Assembly (NCBI RefSeq): GCF_002304005.1
Contig: NZ_MRCQ01000010.1
Coordinates: 62,001-126,000 of the forward strand
Source: Flavobacterium sp. ACN6
GTDB lineage: Bacteria > Bacteroidota > Bacteroidia > Flavobacteriales > Flavobacteriaceae
Length of the DNA stretch: 64,000 bases
Reading direction: 5' to 3'
The position numbers were made by a program, and so were the translations under genes. Below the pieces are notes generated by a model, which was not told where the DNA came from, ran no database searches, and worked only from the letters and a program-made list of their open reading frames with translations. Positions 16,212 to 24,968 of the stretch are shown piece by piece. Positions within the stretch are counted from its first letter, which is position 1. Every line of letters begins with the position of its first letter.

Positions 16212-17804
16212 TCAATCTGTAAAATGTTCTTTTTTAATCCCTAATTTCTGCATTCTCGAAATCAAAGTCGTTCCGGGCAAACCTAATAAAACGGCCGCAC
16301 CCTGCGGTCCAGATATTCTGCCGCTGCATTTTTTAACTACTTTTAAAATATGCTCCTTCTCTACTTCCTGCAAAGTTTTGGTATAAAATTCATTTTCCAC
16401 AGTCGAAGTTTCGGTTTTAAAAAACTCCGTAAAACTCATTTCTTTTATCACTTCATCCTTTGCAAATAAAATACTTCTTTCGACCATATTTTCTAATTCG
16501 CGTACATTTCCCTGCCATGTGTTTGCAGTCATGCTATTCAATACTTTTTTAGAAAAACCTTTTATCTTTTTACCGTTTTTTGCTGCGTGTTTTTCTAAGA
16601 AAAAATTACCTAATACCTCAATATCTTCAGGGCGGTCTCTTAAAGATGGTAATTGAATTGGAAAAACATTTAGACGATAGTACAAATCACTTCTAAAACG
16701 GCCTTCTTCAACTTCTTTTTCTAATATTCTATTGGTGGCTGCAATTACGCGAACATTTACTTTAATGGTATTTTTACCGCCAATTTTCTCAATTTCTTTT
16801 TCCTGAAGCACACGAAGTAATTTCCCCTGCAGTTCTAAAGGCATCTCTCCTATTTCATCTAAAAAAATGGTGCTGTTTTCGGCTTGTTCAAACTTACCAA
16901 TTCTGGTTTCCAAAGCGCCCGTAAAAGCTCCTTTTTCATGTCCGAATAATTCACTTTCGATCAGGTTCTCTGGAATGGAAGCACAATTCACTTTGATCAT
17001 TTTTTTGTTTGAAACCGATGATAAATTATGAATTGCACCGGCTACAAGTTCTTTTCCCGTTCCTGTTTCACCAAATATTAAAACAGTCGATTGCGAAGAG
17101 GCAACCTGCGAAATGAGTTCGTATACTTTTTGCATGGCATCGCTGTTTCCTACAATTCCATGAAAACCCTCGTTTTTTATTAAAATTGGTTTTTCTTCTT
17201 TTTCAGAAAAATTTCTATTCTGTATTTTAAGTTCACTGATTTTGCTTTCATATTCCTGAGTCAGCATAATATTTTTTACCGTTATAGAAAGCTGTGTCCC
17301 AATTCCTCTAAGAATTCGGCTGGATTCTCTGCTGAAAGCTGAAGGGTTTTTAAAGAAAAGAAAAAGAACATTTCTGTTTCCTTTAATGTAGGGAAGGCAG
17401 ATTCCAATTCCGTTTTTAAAACCTTTTGTATTTACAGTAGAAATATAGGGAGGGAAATTATTCTTTTTCTCACTCAGTGTTTTTAAGTCAAAAATAATAG
17501 TGTCGGCAGAATCCATGCAAATATCAAAAAAACCATCATTTACGGCCAGCTTTTTTAACGGCATATTTTTCTGTAAAAATTGATAGAAAACATGATATTC
17601 TGTTTCATTTTCATCGGCAGAAGCCAGAATAAAATCATCAAAAGAAAGCTCCTCTTTAAGAATAGTGCTTACAACGGTGTCAAATTCTGCTTTTGACAAA
17701 GCCTGAGCAAGCGAACCGCAAATAGACAAAATCAACATTTGTTCTCGTTCTCTTTCCTGCAATCGGTTCATTATAACTGCAGTTTGATCTGTCGGCTTTT
17801 CCAT
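16212..17804 (-). CDS. Sigma54-dependent activator with N-terminal GAF-like sensor
   Basis: 530 residues from the ATG at 17804; an upstream in-frame start at 17864 would add 20 unlikely residues. The N-terminal about 190 residues look like a GAF sensor rather than a receiver. The AAA+ core has GETGTGKE, GAFTGA and STIFLDEIGE, followed by a Fis-type HTH (SGPQGAAVLLGLPGTTLISRMQKLG). The architecture is that of NorR/FhlA-like activators that bind a small ligand directly. It is divergent from the MhqO-like gene, and a TTACGA-type palindrome at 17911 lies between them. I infer that it senses a small molecule and regulates the divergent promoter and perhaps itself. Confidence 0.93.
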   Translation of the reverse strand: MEKPTDQTAVIMNRLQEREREQMLILSICGSLAQALSKAEFDTVVSTILKEELSFDDFILASADENETEYHVFYQFLQKNMPLKKLAVNDGFFDICMDSADTIIFDLKTLSEKKNNFPPYISTVNTKGFKNGIGICLPYIKGNRNVLFLFFKNPSAFSRESSRILRGIGTQLSITVKNIMLTQEYESKISELKIQNRNFSEKEEKPILIKNEGFHGIVGNSDAMQKVYELISQVASSQSTVLIFGETGTGKELVAGAIHNLSSVSNKKMIKVNCASIPENLIESELFGHEKGAFTGALETRIGKFEQAENSTIFLDEIGEMPLELQGKLLRVLQEKEIEKIGGKNTIKVNVRVIAATNRILEKEVEEGRFRSDLYYRLNVFPIQLPSLRDRPEDIEVLGNFFLEKHAAKNGKKIKGFSKKVLNSMTANTWQGNVRELENMVERSILFAKDEVIKEMSFTEFFKTETSTVENEFYTKTLQEVEKEHILKVVKKCSGRISGPQGAAVLLGLPGTTLISRMQKLGIKKEHFTD

Positions 17805-17910
17805 AAACAATAATTCTTGTGGTATTTTGTGCGGTAACAGGGTAAATTTAAGAAATAGCTTCAACTAAATTGCTATCGATTTTCTAAATAAAACAGCTTC
17901 AATTCATAAA

Positions 17911-17928
17911 ATTACGATATATCGTAGG
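17911..17928. promoter_or_regulatory. Palindromic activator-site candidate, copy 3
   Basis: ATTACGA-TATA-TCGTAGG, with TACGA/TCGTA arms, lies in the divergent region between the GAF activator and the dioxygenase. A weak -24/-12-like sequence (TTGG at 17982-17985, TTGG at 17994-17997) lies 64 bp downstream; its -12 has GG instead of GC. Confidence 0.6.
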
Positions 17929-18038
17929 ATTAAAAACCCGAAAACACAATTAAATCACTAACTTACAACAACTTAACATACTTGGAATATTATTTGGTTA
18001 TTAATTGAACAAATGAAAATGGCACAGCTTTGTATTTC

Positions 18039-18083
18039 TTAATCTAGGTTAATCGATGCAGCGCTATAACAGCAGTAAATTTG
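18039..18083 (+). promoter_or_regulatory. TTAATCTAGGTTAA box plus TAAATTTG -7 element
   Basis: The box is at 18039-18052 and TAAATTTG at 18076-18083, with the same 44-nt register as at 1746 and 13831. Both this promoter and the one at 1783 continue GTAAAAGAAA after the TTTG, so the two promoters are clearly related. Confidence 0.68.
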
Positions 18084-18122
18084 TAAAAGAAAATCAATAA
18101 CAATTTAATACATATAAAAACC

Positions 18123-19061
18123 ATGGAAAATAAAATTTTAGGCTTACACCATATTACTGCAATTGCAGGTGACGCTAAACGCAACTTCAACTTTTATTCA
18201 AACATACTAGGATTACGTTTTATCAAAAAAACAGTAAATTTTGACGATCCGGGAACTTACCATTTTTACTTTGGTGATGAAGTAGGAAGTGCTGGAACTA
18301 TCTTAACTTTTTTCCCTTGGGGAGAAGGAATCCAACAAGGAAGAAAAGGATCAGGAATGGCAACAGAAATTGGATATTCTGTTCCAAAAGGAAGTCTTGA
18401 TTTCTGGCAGAAACGTTTTGAAGAACATAATGTTATTTACAACAAACCTGCTGAAAAATTCGGAGAAAAATATTTGACTTTTCTTGATCCAGACGGATTA
18501 AAATTAGAGTTAATAGAATCTAAAACAGACGATGACAGAAAACCTTGGGAAACCGATGAAGTAAAAGCTGACGTGGCAACAAGAGGTTTTCATAACATCA
18601 CTTTAACTTTAAATAGTATAAAAGCAACTGCTGCAATCTTAACTGAAATATTTGGTTATAAATTAATTGATCAGGATGTAAACCGTTACCGTTATGCAAC
18701 AGATGCTGTAGAGAATGCTGCTATTGTTGACTTGGTAGAGCTTGCTGAAGAAAAACGCGGTCATGTAGCCAACGGATCTGTACACCACGTGGCTTTTAGA
18801 GTTCAAAATGATGAAATTTTAATGCACTTCCGTGAAAAAATCGAAGCATACGGATTGTCTATTACACCACAAATTGACAGAAATTATTTCCACTCTCTTT
18901 ATTTTAGAGAACCAGGCGGTGTTTTATTTGAAATCGCTACCGATAACCCAGGTTTTATGGTAGATGAAAGCGTAGAAGAATTAGGTCAAAACTTAAAACT
19001 TCCAATACAATACGAATCAGACAGAGCGGCTATTGAAGCGCATTTGGTAAAAATTAATTAA
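18123..19061 (+). CDS. MhqO/PcpA-like ring-cleaving (hydroquinone) dioxygenase
   Basis: 312 residues with two glyoxalase-fold modules. LGLHHITAIAGD near the N terminus, GSVHHVAFR near residue 220 and GVLFEIATDNPGF near 270 carry the His-His-Glu iron ligands of PcpA/LinE-type hydroquinone 1,2-dioxygenases. GTILTFFPWGEG is typical of the MhqO subgroup. In Bacillus MhqO is induced by quinones; the same use is inferred here. It is divergent from a sigma54 activator and has two regulatory motifs upstream, the TACGA palindrome and the TTAATCTA box. A terminator at 19074 follows, so it is probably monocistronic. Confidence 0.88.
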   Translation: MENKILGLHHITAIAGDAKRNFNFYSNILGLRFIKKTVNFDDPGTYHFYFGDEVGSAGTILTFFPWGEGIQQGRKGSGMATEIGYSVPKGSLDFWQKRFEEHNVIYNKPAEKFGEKYLTFLDPDGLKLELIESKTDDDRKPWETDEVKADVATRGFHNITLTLNSIKATAAILTEIFGYKLIDQDVNRYRYATDAVENAAIVDLVELAEEKRGHVANGSVHHVAFRVQNDEILMHFREKIEAYGLSITPQIDRNYFHSLYFREPGGVLFEIATDNPGFMVDESVEELGQNLKLPIQYESDRAAIEAHLVKIN

Positions 19062-19073
19062 TTCTAAAATAAT

Positions 19074-19109
19074 ACATAGTCTCGACAGCGCTCGGGACTA
19101 TGTTTTTTT
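19074..19109 (+). terminator. Rho-independent terminator after dioxygenase
   Basis: ACATAGTC (19074-19081) pairs with GACTATGT (19096-19103) and is followed by a run of seven T. Confidence 0.8.
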
Positions 19110-19149
19110 ATCTAATAATCTAACGTTTTAATTTTAATACAAATTTATT

Positions 19150-20151
19150 ATGGCAAAAATAGCATTATACGGATTTGGCCGCATTGGAAGACAGTTTCTT
19201 CGTGTGGCTTTACAGAACGATCTTTTTGTTCCAGAAGTCATTGCAGACATTCAGGATATAGAATTGCTGGGAGCACTTTTTAGTGTTGACAGTAATTATG
19301 GAAGATGGCACGAAGAAGTAAAAACAGCCGACAGCAGTTTTACTATTGGAGGCCGACAAATTGCGTACAAGAATTCGAGCAAGGAAATTCCGAATTGGAA
19401 AGAACTGGGAGTTGATTTGGTTGTAGATTGTACAGGACGTGCCACTACCAGAGACAATGCTCAAAAACATATTGACAACGGTGCCAAATACGTTTTGGTA
19501 AGTGCGCCGAGTAAATCACTAGCAGACTGCGATGCTGTGCTGCTGAAAGGAATTAATCTGGATGAATTTGATGCTCAGAACCATAAAATCATAAGTATGG
19601 GAAGCTGTACCACCAATGCATTGGCGGCGGTTGTAAAAGTGATCAAAGAAAATTTCGGAATTGAGTATGGTCTTTTCTCTACGGTTCACTCTTACACTAA
19701 TACGCAATCATTGACAGATCAGCCGATGAAAGACAGGCGTGATTCTTGGGCTGCTGCCGAAAATATAATTCCGTCATCATCTGGTGCTGCAAAAGCCCTG
19801 CAGTTTATCTGGAGTGATTTGAAGATTACTGGAAAAGCATACAGGGTTCCAACAAAAACGGGAAGTATCGCCGAATTGAATTTGGTTACTACCAAAGATT
19901 GTTCTGTAGAAGAAGTTAATGATGCTTTTAGAAAAGCGACAAAAGAAGGACAGTTAAAAGGCGTTTTAGATGTTTTAGAAGAACAATGGAGTTCTGCTAG
20001 AATTGTTGCAGATCCGCATTCTTCTATTATCGATCTACCTCTTACAACCAAACAAGGAAATCTGCTTTCTGTAGCCGCATGGTATGATAATGAGTGGGGA
20101 TTTGCCAATAGACTTGCAGAAGTTGCTCAATATTTATCTCAAAAGATTTAA
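19150..20151 (+). CDS. Glyceraldehyde-3-phosphate dehydrogenase family protein
   Basis: 333 residues. The NAD(P)-binding GFGRIGRQFLR at residues 8-18, catalytic Cys in SMGSCTTNALAAV, His in FSTVHSYTNTQ and the C-terminal WYDNEWGFANRL all match type I GAPDH. The reaction would be oxidative phosphorylation of glyceraldehyde 3-phosphate. The coenzyme-loop sequence differs somewhat from canonical glycolytic GapA (ADIQDIELLGALFSVDSNYGRWH), so this may be a second isoform, for example gluconeogenic or erythrose-4-phosphate-using. Its place beside stress genes suggests an accessory copy, since cytosolic GAPDH is oxidant-sensitive; this is inference. Confidence 0.9.
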   Translation: MAKIALYGFGRIGRQFLRVALQNDLFVPEVIADIQDIELLGALFSVDSNYGRWHEEVKTADSSFTIGGRQIAYKNSSKEIPNWKELGVDLVVDCTGRATTRDNAQKHIDNGAKYVLVSAPSKSLADCDAVLLKGINLDEFDAQNHKIISMGSCTTNALAAVVKVIKENFGIEYGLFSTVHSYTNTQSLTDQPMKDRRDSWAAAENIIPSSSGAAKALQFIWSDLKITGKAYRVPTKTGSIAELNLVTTKDCSVEEVNDAFRKATKEGQLKGVLDVLEEQWSSARIVADPHSSIIDLPLTTKQGNLLSVAAWYDNEWGFANRLAEVAQYLSQKI

Positions 20152-20174
20152 GTATACTATTTAGCAGCAATTAA

Positions 20175-20195
20175 AAAGGGACAAATTGTCCCTTT
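20175..20195 (+). terminator. Hairpin after GAPDH
   Basis: AAAGGGACAA pairs with TTGTCCCTTT around one central base (realistically a 5-7 nt loop). The downstream T-tract is interrupted. Confidence 0.65.
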
Positions 20196-20322
20196 CTACT
20201 TTTATAGGAATAAGATGTTACTGATTTAAAATCATCTAAATTCTACAAAATCAGAATGTGGCGATGTAACAAAACATTTTCAAAAGAGAACTAAATTTGA
20301 GAGACTTTAAAAAAATACTATT

Positions 20323-20796
20323 ATGAAATTCTTTATAACTCTTTCACTATCAATATTCTTATTTTCATGCCAGCAAAAAGAAAATAAAGAAAACCCGAAG
20401 ACTCCAGTTGAAGTTTCTGAGCCTGTTGCGGTTAAGAAAAACAAAGAAGAAAACAGACAGATTGGGGACACTATTCTAATGAATGTAAAGAATGACAAGG
20501 GTTTATTTGAAGCAGAAGGCTCTATAGATTCTCTTAATTCGAAAGTTTATATTAAATTTAAAAATGATGAGTTGGGTGAATTAACTGCTAAAATTATTCC
20601 TGCTGCAGGTAAAGGAAATATCCGTTTCAATCAAATTATTTTTCCTGACAATTCTTCGGACGGGCCTTTTGGAATGGATTTAAAAATTAACCTCAACCAA
20701 AAAGGAAATCATATTTTAGTAATTGGACATTCACTTATGGCTGACAATCCGTATTTTGGAAAATTCAAGGTAGAGCTCGAGAATAGAAAAGAATAA
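20323..20796 (+). CDS. Small lipoprotein of unknown function
   Basis: 157 residues with a lipoprotein signal: hydrophobic MKFFITLSLSIFLFSC with Cys16 as the lipidation site. A Lys/Glu-rich linker follows, then a domain with GDTILMNVKNDKGLF and GNHILVIGHSLMADNPYFG. No enzymatic motif is seen. TAAATTTG at 20292-20299 is a candidate -7 element for its own promoter. It probably sits at the periplasmic face of a membrane. I do not recognise the family. Confidence 0.75.
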   Translation: MKFFITLSLSIFLFSCQQKENKENPKTPVEVSEPVAVKKNKEENRQIGDTILMNVKNDKGLFEAEGSIDSLNSKVYIKFKNDELGELTAKIIPAAGKGNIRFNQIIFPDNSSDGPFGMDLKINLNQKGNHILVIGHSLMADNPYFGKFKVELENRKE

Positions 20797-20880
20797 TTTA
20801 CAAATTCTTTTAAAAATTATAAAAAGAAGTTCAAAAGAAGATATAACCCAATAATTACCTTAGAAAAAAGTGCCGTTTTT

Positions 20881-20903
20881 TAGTATATTTACTATTTATA
20901 CTA
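20881..20903. promoter_or_regulatory. Inverted repeat just before the Crp-like regulator
   Basis: TAGTATA (20881-20887) and TATACTA (20897-20903) form a 7-bp inverted repeat with a 9-bp spacer ending 4 nt before the ATG. This could be an autoregulatory operator; unproven. Confidence 0.35.
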
Positions 20904-20907
20904 CGAA

Positions 20908-21525
20908 ATGAGCAATAACTTACCACAGCAAAATTCCGATCAAGCTATTATTCAATTGATTAATTTCTTTAATCTTTATTTTCCGCTGAATACTATCGAA
21001 AAAGAAGAAATTGCAAAACTATTTTCGATTCGAAATATAAGACGCAGAGGATACTTATTGCAGGAAGGAGATATCTGCCGCCATTATTACTTTATCGTTT
21101 CAGGCTGTTTTAAAATGTTTGCAGTTGATCCCGCAGGAAAAGAGCACAATTTGCAATTTTCTGTTGAAAATGACTGGATAAGTGATCTTCATAGTTTTTA
21201 CGAACAAATACCAAGTCGACTGTATATTGAGGCGATTGAACCAGCTGTAGTTTTACAAATAAATCATGATGCTCTTTTATACCTTTTTGTAAATTACCAC
21301 AAATTTGATCGCAATTTCAGGATTATTACAGAAAGGAAATATATTGATTTTCAAAATCGTATCCTTCAAAATATCAGCTCAACTGCTGAGGAGCGTTATG
21401 TAAGTTTCGTAAAGCAGTATCCTAATTTATTTAACCGAATACCAAATACGCAAATAGCCTCTTATCTGGGTATTACACCTGAATTTCTGAGTAAAATTCG
21501 GAAGAAGATCGTTGCTGAAGAATAA
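20908..21525 (+). CDS. Crp/Fnr-family transcriptional regulator
   Basis: 205 residues. The N-terminal cyclic-nucleotide-binding-type beta barrel includes RRGYLLQEGDICRHYYFIVSGCFKMF; residues for cAMP binding are not evident. The C-terminal winged helix has NRIPNTQIASYLGITPEFLSKIRKKI. No Fnr-type Cys cluster is visible. It converges with the ergothioneine operon, 24 bp tail to tail. Crp-family proteins often activate from class II sites near -41, where the TTAATCTA boxes lie; linking the two is only a hypothesis. Confidence 0.9.
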   Translation: MSNNLPQQNSDQAIIQLINFFNLYFPLNTIEKEEIAKLFSIRNIRRRGYLLQEGDICRHYYFIVSGCFKMFAVDPAGKEHNLQFSVENDWISDLHSFYEQIPSRLYIEAIEPAVVLQINHDALLYLFVNYHKFDRNFRIITERKYIDFQNRILQNISSTAEERYVSFVKQYPNLFNRIPNTQIASYLGITPEFLSKIRKKIVAEE

Positions 21526-21549
21526 CAATAAATTTAAACCGGAATTAAT

Positions 21550-22704
21550 CTACGCGAGTCCTTCTTTCAACCTTTCTAGTCCCATTTCTAATACTGCTCG
21601 TGGGGTTGCAATATTAATTCTCAAAAATCCCTCGCCAATTTCTCCATACATAGATCCTGAATTGATCCATAGCTTTTGTTTTTCTAAGAGATTATGAGTT
21701 AAATTATCTGATGCAATTTTTAAAGCAGTACAATCGAGCCAAACTAAATAGGTTGCTTGAAGAGGTGTAACTTTGATTTGAGGAAGATTTAATTCTATAA
21801 ATGATACAAGAAAAAGATAATTATCATAAAGATATTCTTTAAGGGCTTCAAGCCAATGTTCCGATTCTTCGTAAGCAGCAATAAGTGCTGTGATACCAAA
21901 TAAATTCAATAATTCTATTCCCATCACTTTAAATGAAGACTGGACTGCTTTTCGCAGCTCATCATTTTGGCTAAAGAAATATCCAACCTGTAATCCTGCC
22001 AGATTAAAACTTTTGGTAGGCGAACTCAGCGTTATAGAATTCATGTAGGTTTCTCCAAGTGAAGCAAACGGAATGTGATTGTAATCTTTGAAGACCAAAT
22101 CGGCATGTATTTCATCTGAAATTACAATTACATTATTTTTAATGCAGCTATCTCCAATTCTTTGCAGCTCTTCTTTGGTCCATACTCTTCCAACAGGATT
22201 ATGCGGATTACTCAAAATCAAGAGTTTAACTTTAGGGTCAGCGGCTTGTTTTGATAGTAAATCAAAATCAATTGCGTAGTGACCGTTATCATACAGCAGA
22301 TTATTTTCGACAACATTTCGTTCCGAATTGATAATACTGGTCTGAAAATGATTGTAAACAGGAGGCTGAATAATAACTTTATCTCCTTTATTGCTGAGCG
22401 CTTGTATCGCTGCAGACAATGCAGGGATAACTCCCGAAACTGGCACGAGCCATTCTTTTTCAAGTGTAATGCCGTATCTCTTTTTCCACCAGTTTAATAT
22501 GGCATTATAAAACGTTTCAGGTATTGCAGTATAGCCAAAAATGCCGTGCTCTACCCTTTTCTGCAAAGCATTTAAAACAGCAGGAGGCGATTTAAAATCC
22601 ATATCTGCAATCCACATGGGCAGTACATCTTCAAAAGGAGCATCATCCCATTTAATAGAACTGCTGTTTCTGCGTGAGATAACCTCATCAAAATTATAAT
22701 CCAT
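21550..22704 (-). CDS. PatB/MalY-type PLP-dependent C-S lyase (proposed ergothioneine lyase)
   Basis: 384 residues from the ATG at 22704, the last gene of the operon; a longer reading would overlap egtB. Class I aminotransferase-fold motifs of the PatB/MalY subgroup are present: FGYTAIPETFYNAILNWWKKRYGI, ILSNPHNPVGRVWTKEEL, ISDEIHADLVF and SPTKSFNLAGLQVGY with the PLP-binding Lys. Such enzymes split C-S bonds to pyruvate, ammonia and a thiol. In ergothioneine synthesis a PLP lyase (EgtE) must cleave the EgtB sulfoxide product. Position 41 bp after egtB makes this the obvious candidate, although it is a PatB-like rather than a mycobacterial EgtE-like protein. Confidence 0.85.
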   Translation of the reverse strand: MDYNFDEVISRRNSSSIKWDDAPFEDVLPMWIADMDFKSPPAVLNALQKRVEHGIFGYTAIPETFYNAILNWWKKRYGITLEKEWLVPVSGVIPALSAAIQALSNKGDKVIIQPPVYNHFQTSIINSERNVVENNLLYDNGHYAIDFDLLSKQAADPKVKLLILSNPHNPVGRVWTKEELQRIGDSCIKNNVIVISDEIHADLVFKDYNHIPFASLGETYMNSITLSSPTKSFNLAGLQVGYFFSQNDELRKAVQSSFKVMGIELLNLFGITALIAAYEESEHWLEALKEYLYDNYLFLVSFIELNLPQIKVTPLQATYLVWLDCTALKIASDNLTHNLLEKQKLWINSGSMYGEIGEGFLRINIATPRAVLEMGLERLKEGLA

Positions 22705-22745
22705 AATCAAAAAGCTTTGTTTATTCTTATTTCTGATGATTCGGC

Positions 22746-23933
22746 TTATTTTGCCAGACGGATACCCATAAACTGCCACTGATGACGAGGATGAAAAAAA
22801 TTGCGATACGTAGCACGGCTGTGCCCTTTTGGTGTTGCCACAGATGCCCCGCGTAGAACCATTTGGCTTACCATAAATTTTCCGTTATATTCTCCTATTG
22901 CTCCAGGTGCTTTTTGAAATCCGGGATAAGGCAAATATGCACTGTCTGTCCATTCCCAGCGCTGCCCCCAGTTTAATTTTGGTGATGCTGTTTCCCATTC
23001 CGCTTCTGTAGGCAGACGCATTCCTTTCCAAGATGCAAATGCCGATGCTTCGTAAAAATTGACATGGCAAACTGGTTCATTTAGGTCTATTTCCTGTAAA
23101 CCAGCAAAAGTATAATTCATCCACTTCTGATCGATATAATGCCAGTAGAGTGGTGATTTTACTGCGTTTTCTTTTACCCATTCCCAACCTTCAGAGTGCC
23201 AGTATTTAAAATTGGTATAACCGCCGTCAGCAATAAATTCAAGATATTGAGCATTTGTTACAGGATATTTTGCTATTTCAAAACGATCCAGATATACTTT
23301 GTGACGTCCCAGTTCGTTATCAAAACAAAAATCTTCACCTTCATATCCAATTTCATAAATACCAGCTTCTACTTTTACAAATTCATTGTTTTGAAAAGTC
23401 TTTTGGTCAAAAATTTTATCTGAACTATAAACTGGAAAAAGCGGATTATGCCCCAAGATATATTTTATATCACTAAATAGTAATTCCTGATGCTGTTGTT
23501 CATGGTTAAGTCCGAGTTCCAGTACTTCCGCTAATTCAGAAGAAAGTACTTCATTTTGAAGAAAAATTTCCATCTGCTCGTCAACATACGCACGATACTG
23601 ATAAACATCGGTAACCGATGGACGGCTCAAATTACCACGATCTGTGCGTACTACTCTTGCGCCAACACTTTCATAATAACTATTAAAAACAAAGTCATAT
23701 TGATCATTAAATACTTTGTAGCCTTTATTATAAGGTTTTAAGATAAAAGTTTCAAAAAACCAAGTTGTATGACCGAGATGCCATTTGGGCGGACTCACAT
23801 CTACTACTGGCTGTACCACATAATCTTCTATTTCTAGTGGTTTGCATATATTTTCAGAATGTGATCTGACACTATTATATTTATCTAATAACCGTTCCTG
23901 ATTTATTACTGCTTGTTTTTCCTGCATCTTCAT
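22746..23933 (-). CDS. egtB: EgtB-type hercynine/5-histidylcysteine sulfoxide synthase
   Basis: 395 residues. The N-terminal DinB-like domain supplies three iron ligands: His55 in LGHTTWFFE and His144/His148 in NHEQQHQEL, the spacing of EgtB His51/134/138. The C-terminal half is a formylglycine-enzyme (FGE-sulfatase) domain with IAKYPVTNAQYLEFI, GMRLPTEAEWE and RATYRNFFHPRHQWQFMGIRL. It joins a sulfur donor to hercynine with O2. RVVR at 93-96 corresponds to the donor-binding Arg region. No egtA or egtC is adjacent, so use of free cysteine rather than gamma-glutamylcysteine is possible. It follows egtD by 12 nt. SenA or OvoA N-domain are less likely alternatives. Confidence 0.92.
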   Translation of the reverse strand: MKMQEKQAVINQERLLDKYNSVRSHSENICKPLEIEDYVVQPVVDVSPPKWHLGHTTWFFETFILKPYNKGYKVFNDQYDFVFNSYYESVGARVVRTDRGNLSRPSVTDVYQYRAYVDEQMEIFLQNEVLSSELAEVLELGLNHEQQHQELLFSDIKYILGHNPLFPVYSSDKIFDQKTFQNNEFVKVEAGIYEIGYEGEDFCFDNELGRHKVYLDRFEIAKYPVTNAQYLEFIADGGYTNFKYWHSEGWEWVKENAVKSPLYWHYIDQKWMNYTFAGLQEIDLNEPVCHVNFYEASAFASWKGMRLPTEAEWETASPKLNWGQRWEWTDSAYLPYPGFQKAPGAIGEYNGKFMVSQMVLRGASVATPKGHSRATYRNFFHPRHQWQFMGIRLAK

Positions 23934-23945
23934 TATCTTTTAAAA

Positions 23946-24941
23946 TTAAACAACCTGCCACAATGCATCCGTGAACCATGATTTTGAATCCATGATGTGA
24001 TTAATAGTCACAAATCCAGAATTAGCGGCTAAATCATCACTTTCTTCCAATGAATATTTCTGCGAAAGTTCCATGTAAACCAACTCGTCTTTTTCAAAAT
24101 TGATCGGCTGCCCGTCTATCGTGATGGTCTGATTTTCTAAACTTACCAGATAACTTCTGCAGGCACCGCTAAGCGGGTCGTATGTTTGATAGTGTTCAAA
24201 TTTTTCCAGCACAAAATCAGCATTTAGTTCGTTGTTAATGCGGGTAAGCAAATTAAGATTAAATGACGCGGTAATTCCCGTTTTGTCGTTATAGGCATCC
24301 AGTATAATCTGCGGATTTTTTTTCAGGTCAAAGCCCATTAGTACAATATCTCCTGGAGAAAGATATTCGTTGAGACCTTTGCAAAATGCAGAAGCTTCTT
24401 CCTTTTCCATATTACCAATGTTACTTCCTAAAAAAAGAACTACTTTTCTTCTTGAAGATAAATGAGCGGCTTTTTCAAGCATCTTAAAATATTCCCCTTC
24501 CAAAGAAGTAATAGTAAGTTGTGGGAGTTCAGTATTTAGTTTTTGCTCCAAAACAGCTAATATATTGGCAGATATATCGATTGGCATATAATTAAAATCT
24601 GCTTTTTGCTCTAAAAGATGCTTAAGCAAAAAAGCCGATTTAGTACCGTCCCCAGCACCGAGTTCTATTAAATCAAATGCCGAATCATTTTCCAGAATTA
24701 TTTTAGCCAGATCTGAAGTTTTATTTTGAAATATATCCATTTCGCAATTCGTCAGATAATATTCTGGCATTGCCATAATCTGCTGGAAAAGACGATCTCC
24801 TATTTTATCATAAAAATATTTAGAATGCAGTTTTTTGGGTTTGCTTCCCAGACCTTCAAGAACATCGAAGCGAAATTGATCTTCAGAATTATCTTTAGTT
24901 TGAGTGGTCTTATGTGTGGTTTTGTAAGATTGCAATATCAT
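23946..24941 (-). CDS. egtD: L-histidine N-alpha-methyltransferase EgtD
   Basis: 331 residues, the usual EgtD length. Signature segments are KYFYDKIGDRLFQQIMAMPE with YYLT (41-64), LIELGAGDGTKSAFLL (SAM-binding loop), VLFLGSNIGNM, GFDLKKNPQIILDAYNDKTG and VYMELSQKYS, where Glu and Ser correspond to the imidazole-recognising pair of mycobacterial EgtD. It trimethylates histidine to hercynine in the cytoplasm. The neighbour egtB supports the pathway. The start ATG is 27 bp after the stop of the oxidoreductase gene, within the same operon. Confidence 0.94.
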   Translation of the reverse strand: MILQSYKTTHKTTQTKDNSEDQFRFDVLEGLGSKPKKLHSKYFYDKIGDRLFQQIMAMPEYYLTNCEMDIFQNKTSDLAKIILENDSAFDLIELGAGDGTKSAFLLKHLLEQKADFNYMPIDISANILAVLEQKLNTELPQLTITSLEGEYFKMLEKAAHLSSRRKVVLFLGSNIGNMEKEEASAFCKGLNEYLSPGDIVLMGFDLKKNPQIILDAYNDKTGITASFNLNLLTRINNELNADFVLEKFEHYQTYDPLSGACRSYLVSLENQTITIDGQPINFEKDELVYMELSQKYSLEESDDLAANSGFVTINHIMDSKSWFTDALWQVV

Positions 24942-24968
24942 AAGGTTTTGTTTTTTAGAAATTCCTTT

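Noticed and set aside
17982..18034. Strict sigma54 promoter before the dioxygenase gene
   Set aside because: TTGGAATATTATTTGG has GG instead of GC at -12, and the nearby TGGCACAGCTTTGTA is one base short in spacing, so I keep it only as weak.
22746..23933. EgtB gene as a sulfatase-modifying or SenA/OvoA enzyme
   Set aside because: The DinB-type His ligands precede the FGE domain and EgtD is adjacent; there is no methyltransferase domain fused as in OvoA.
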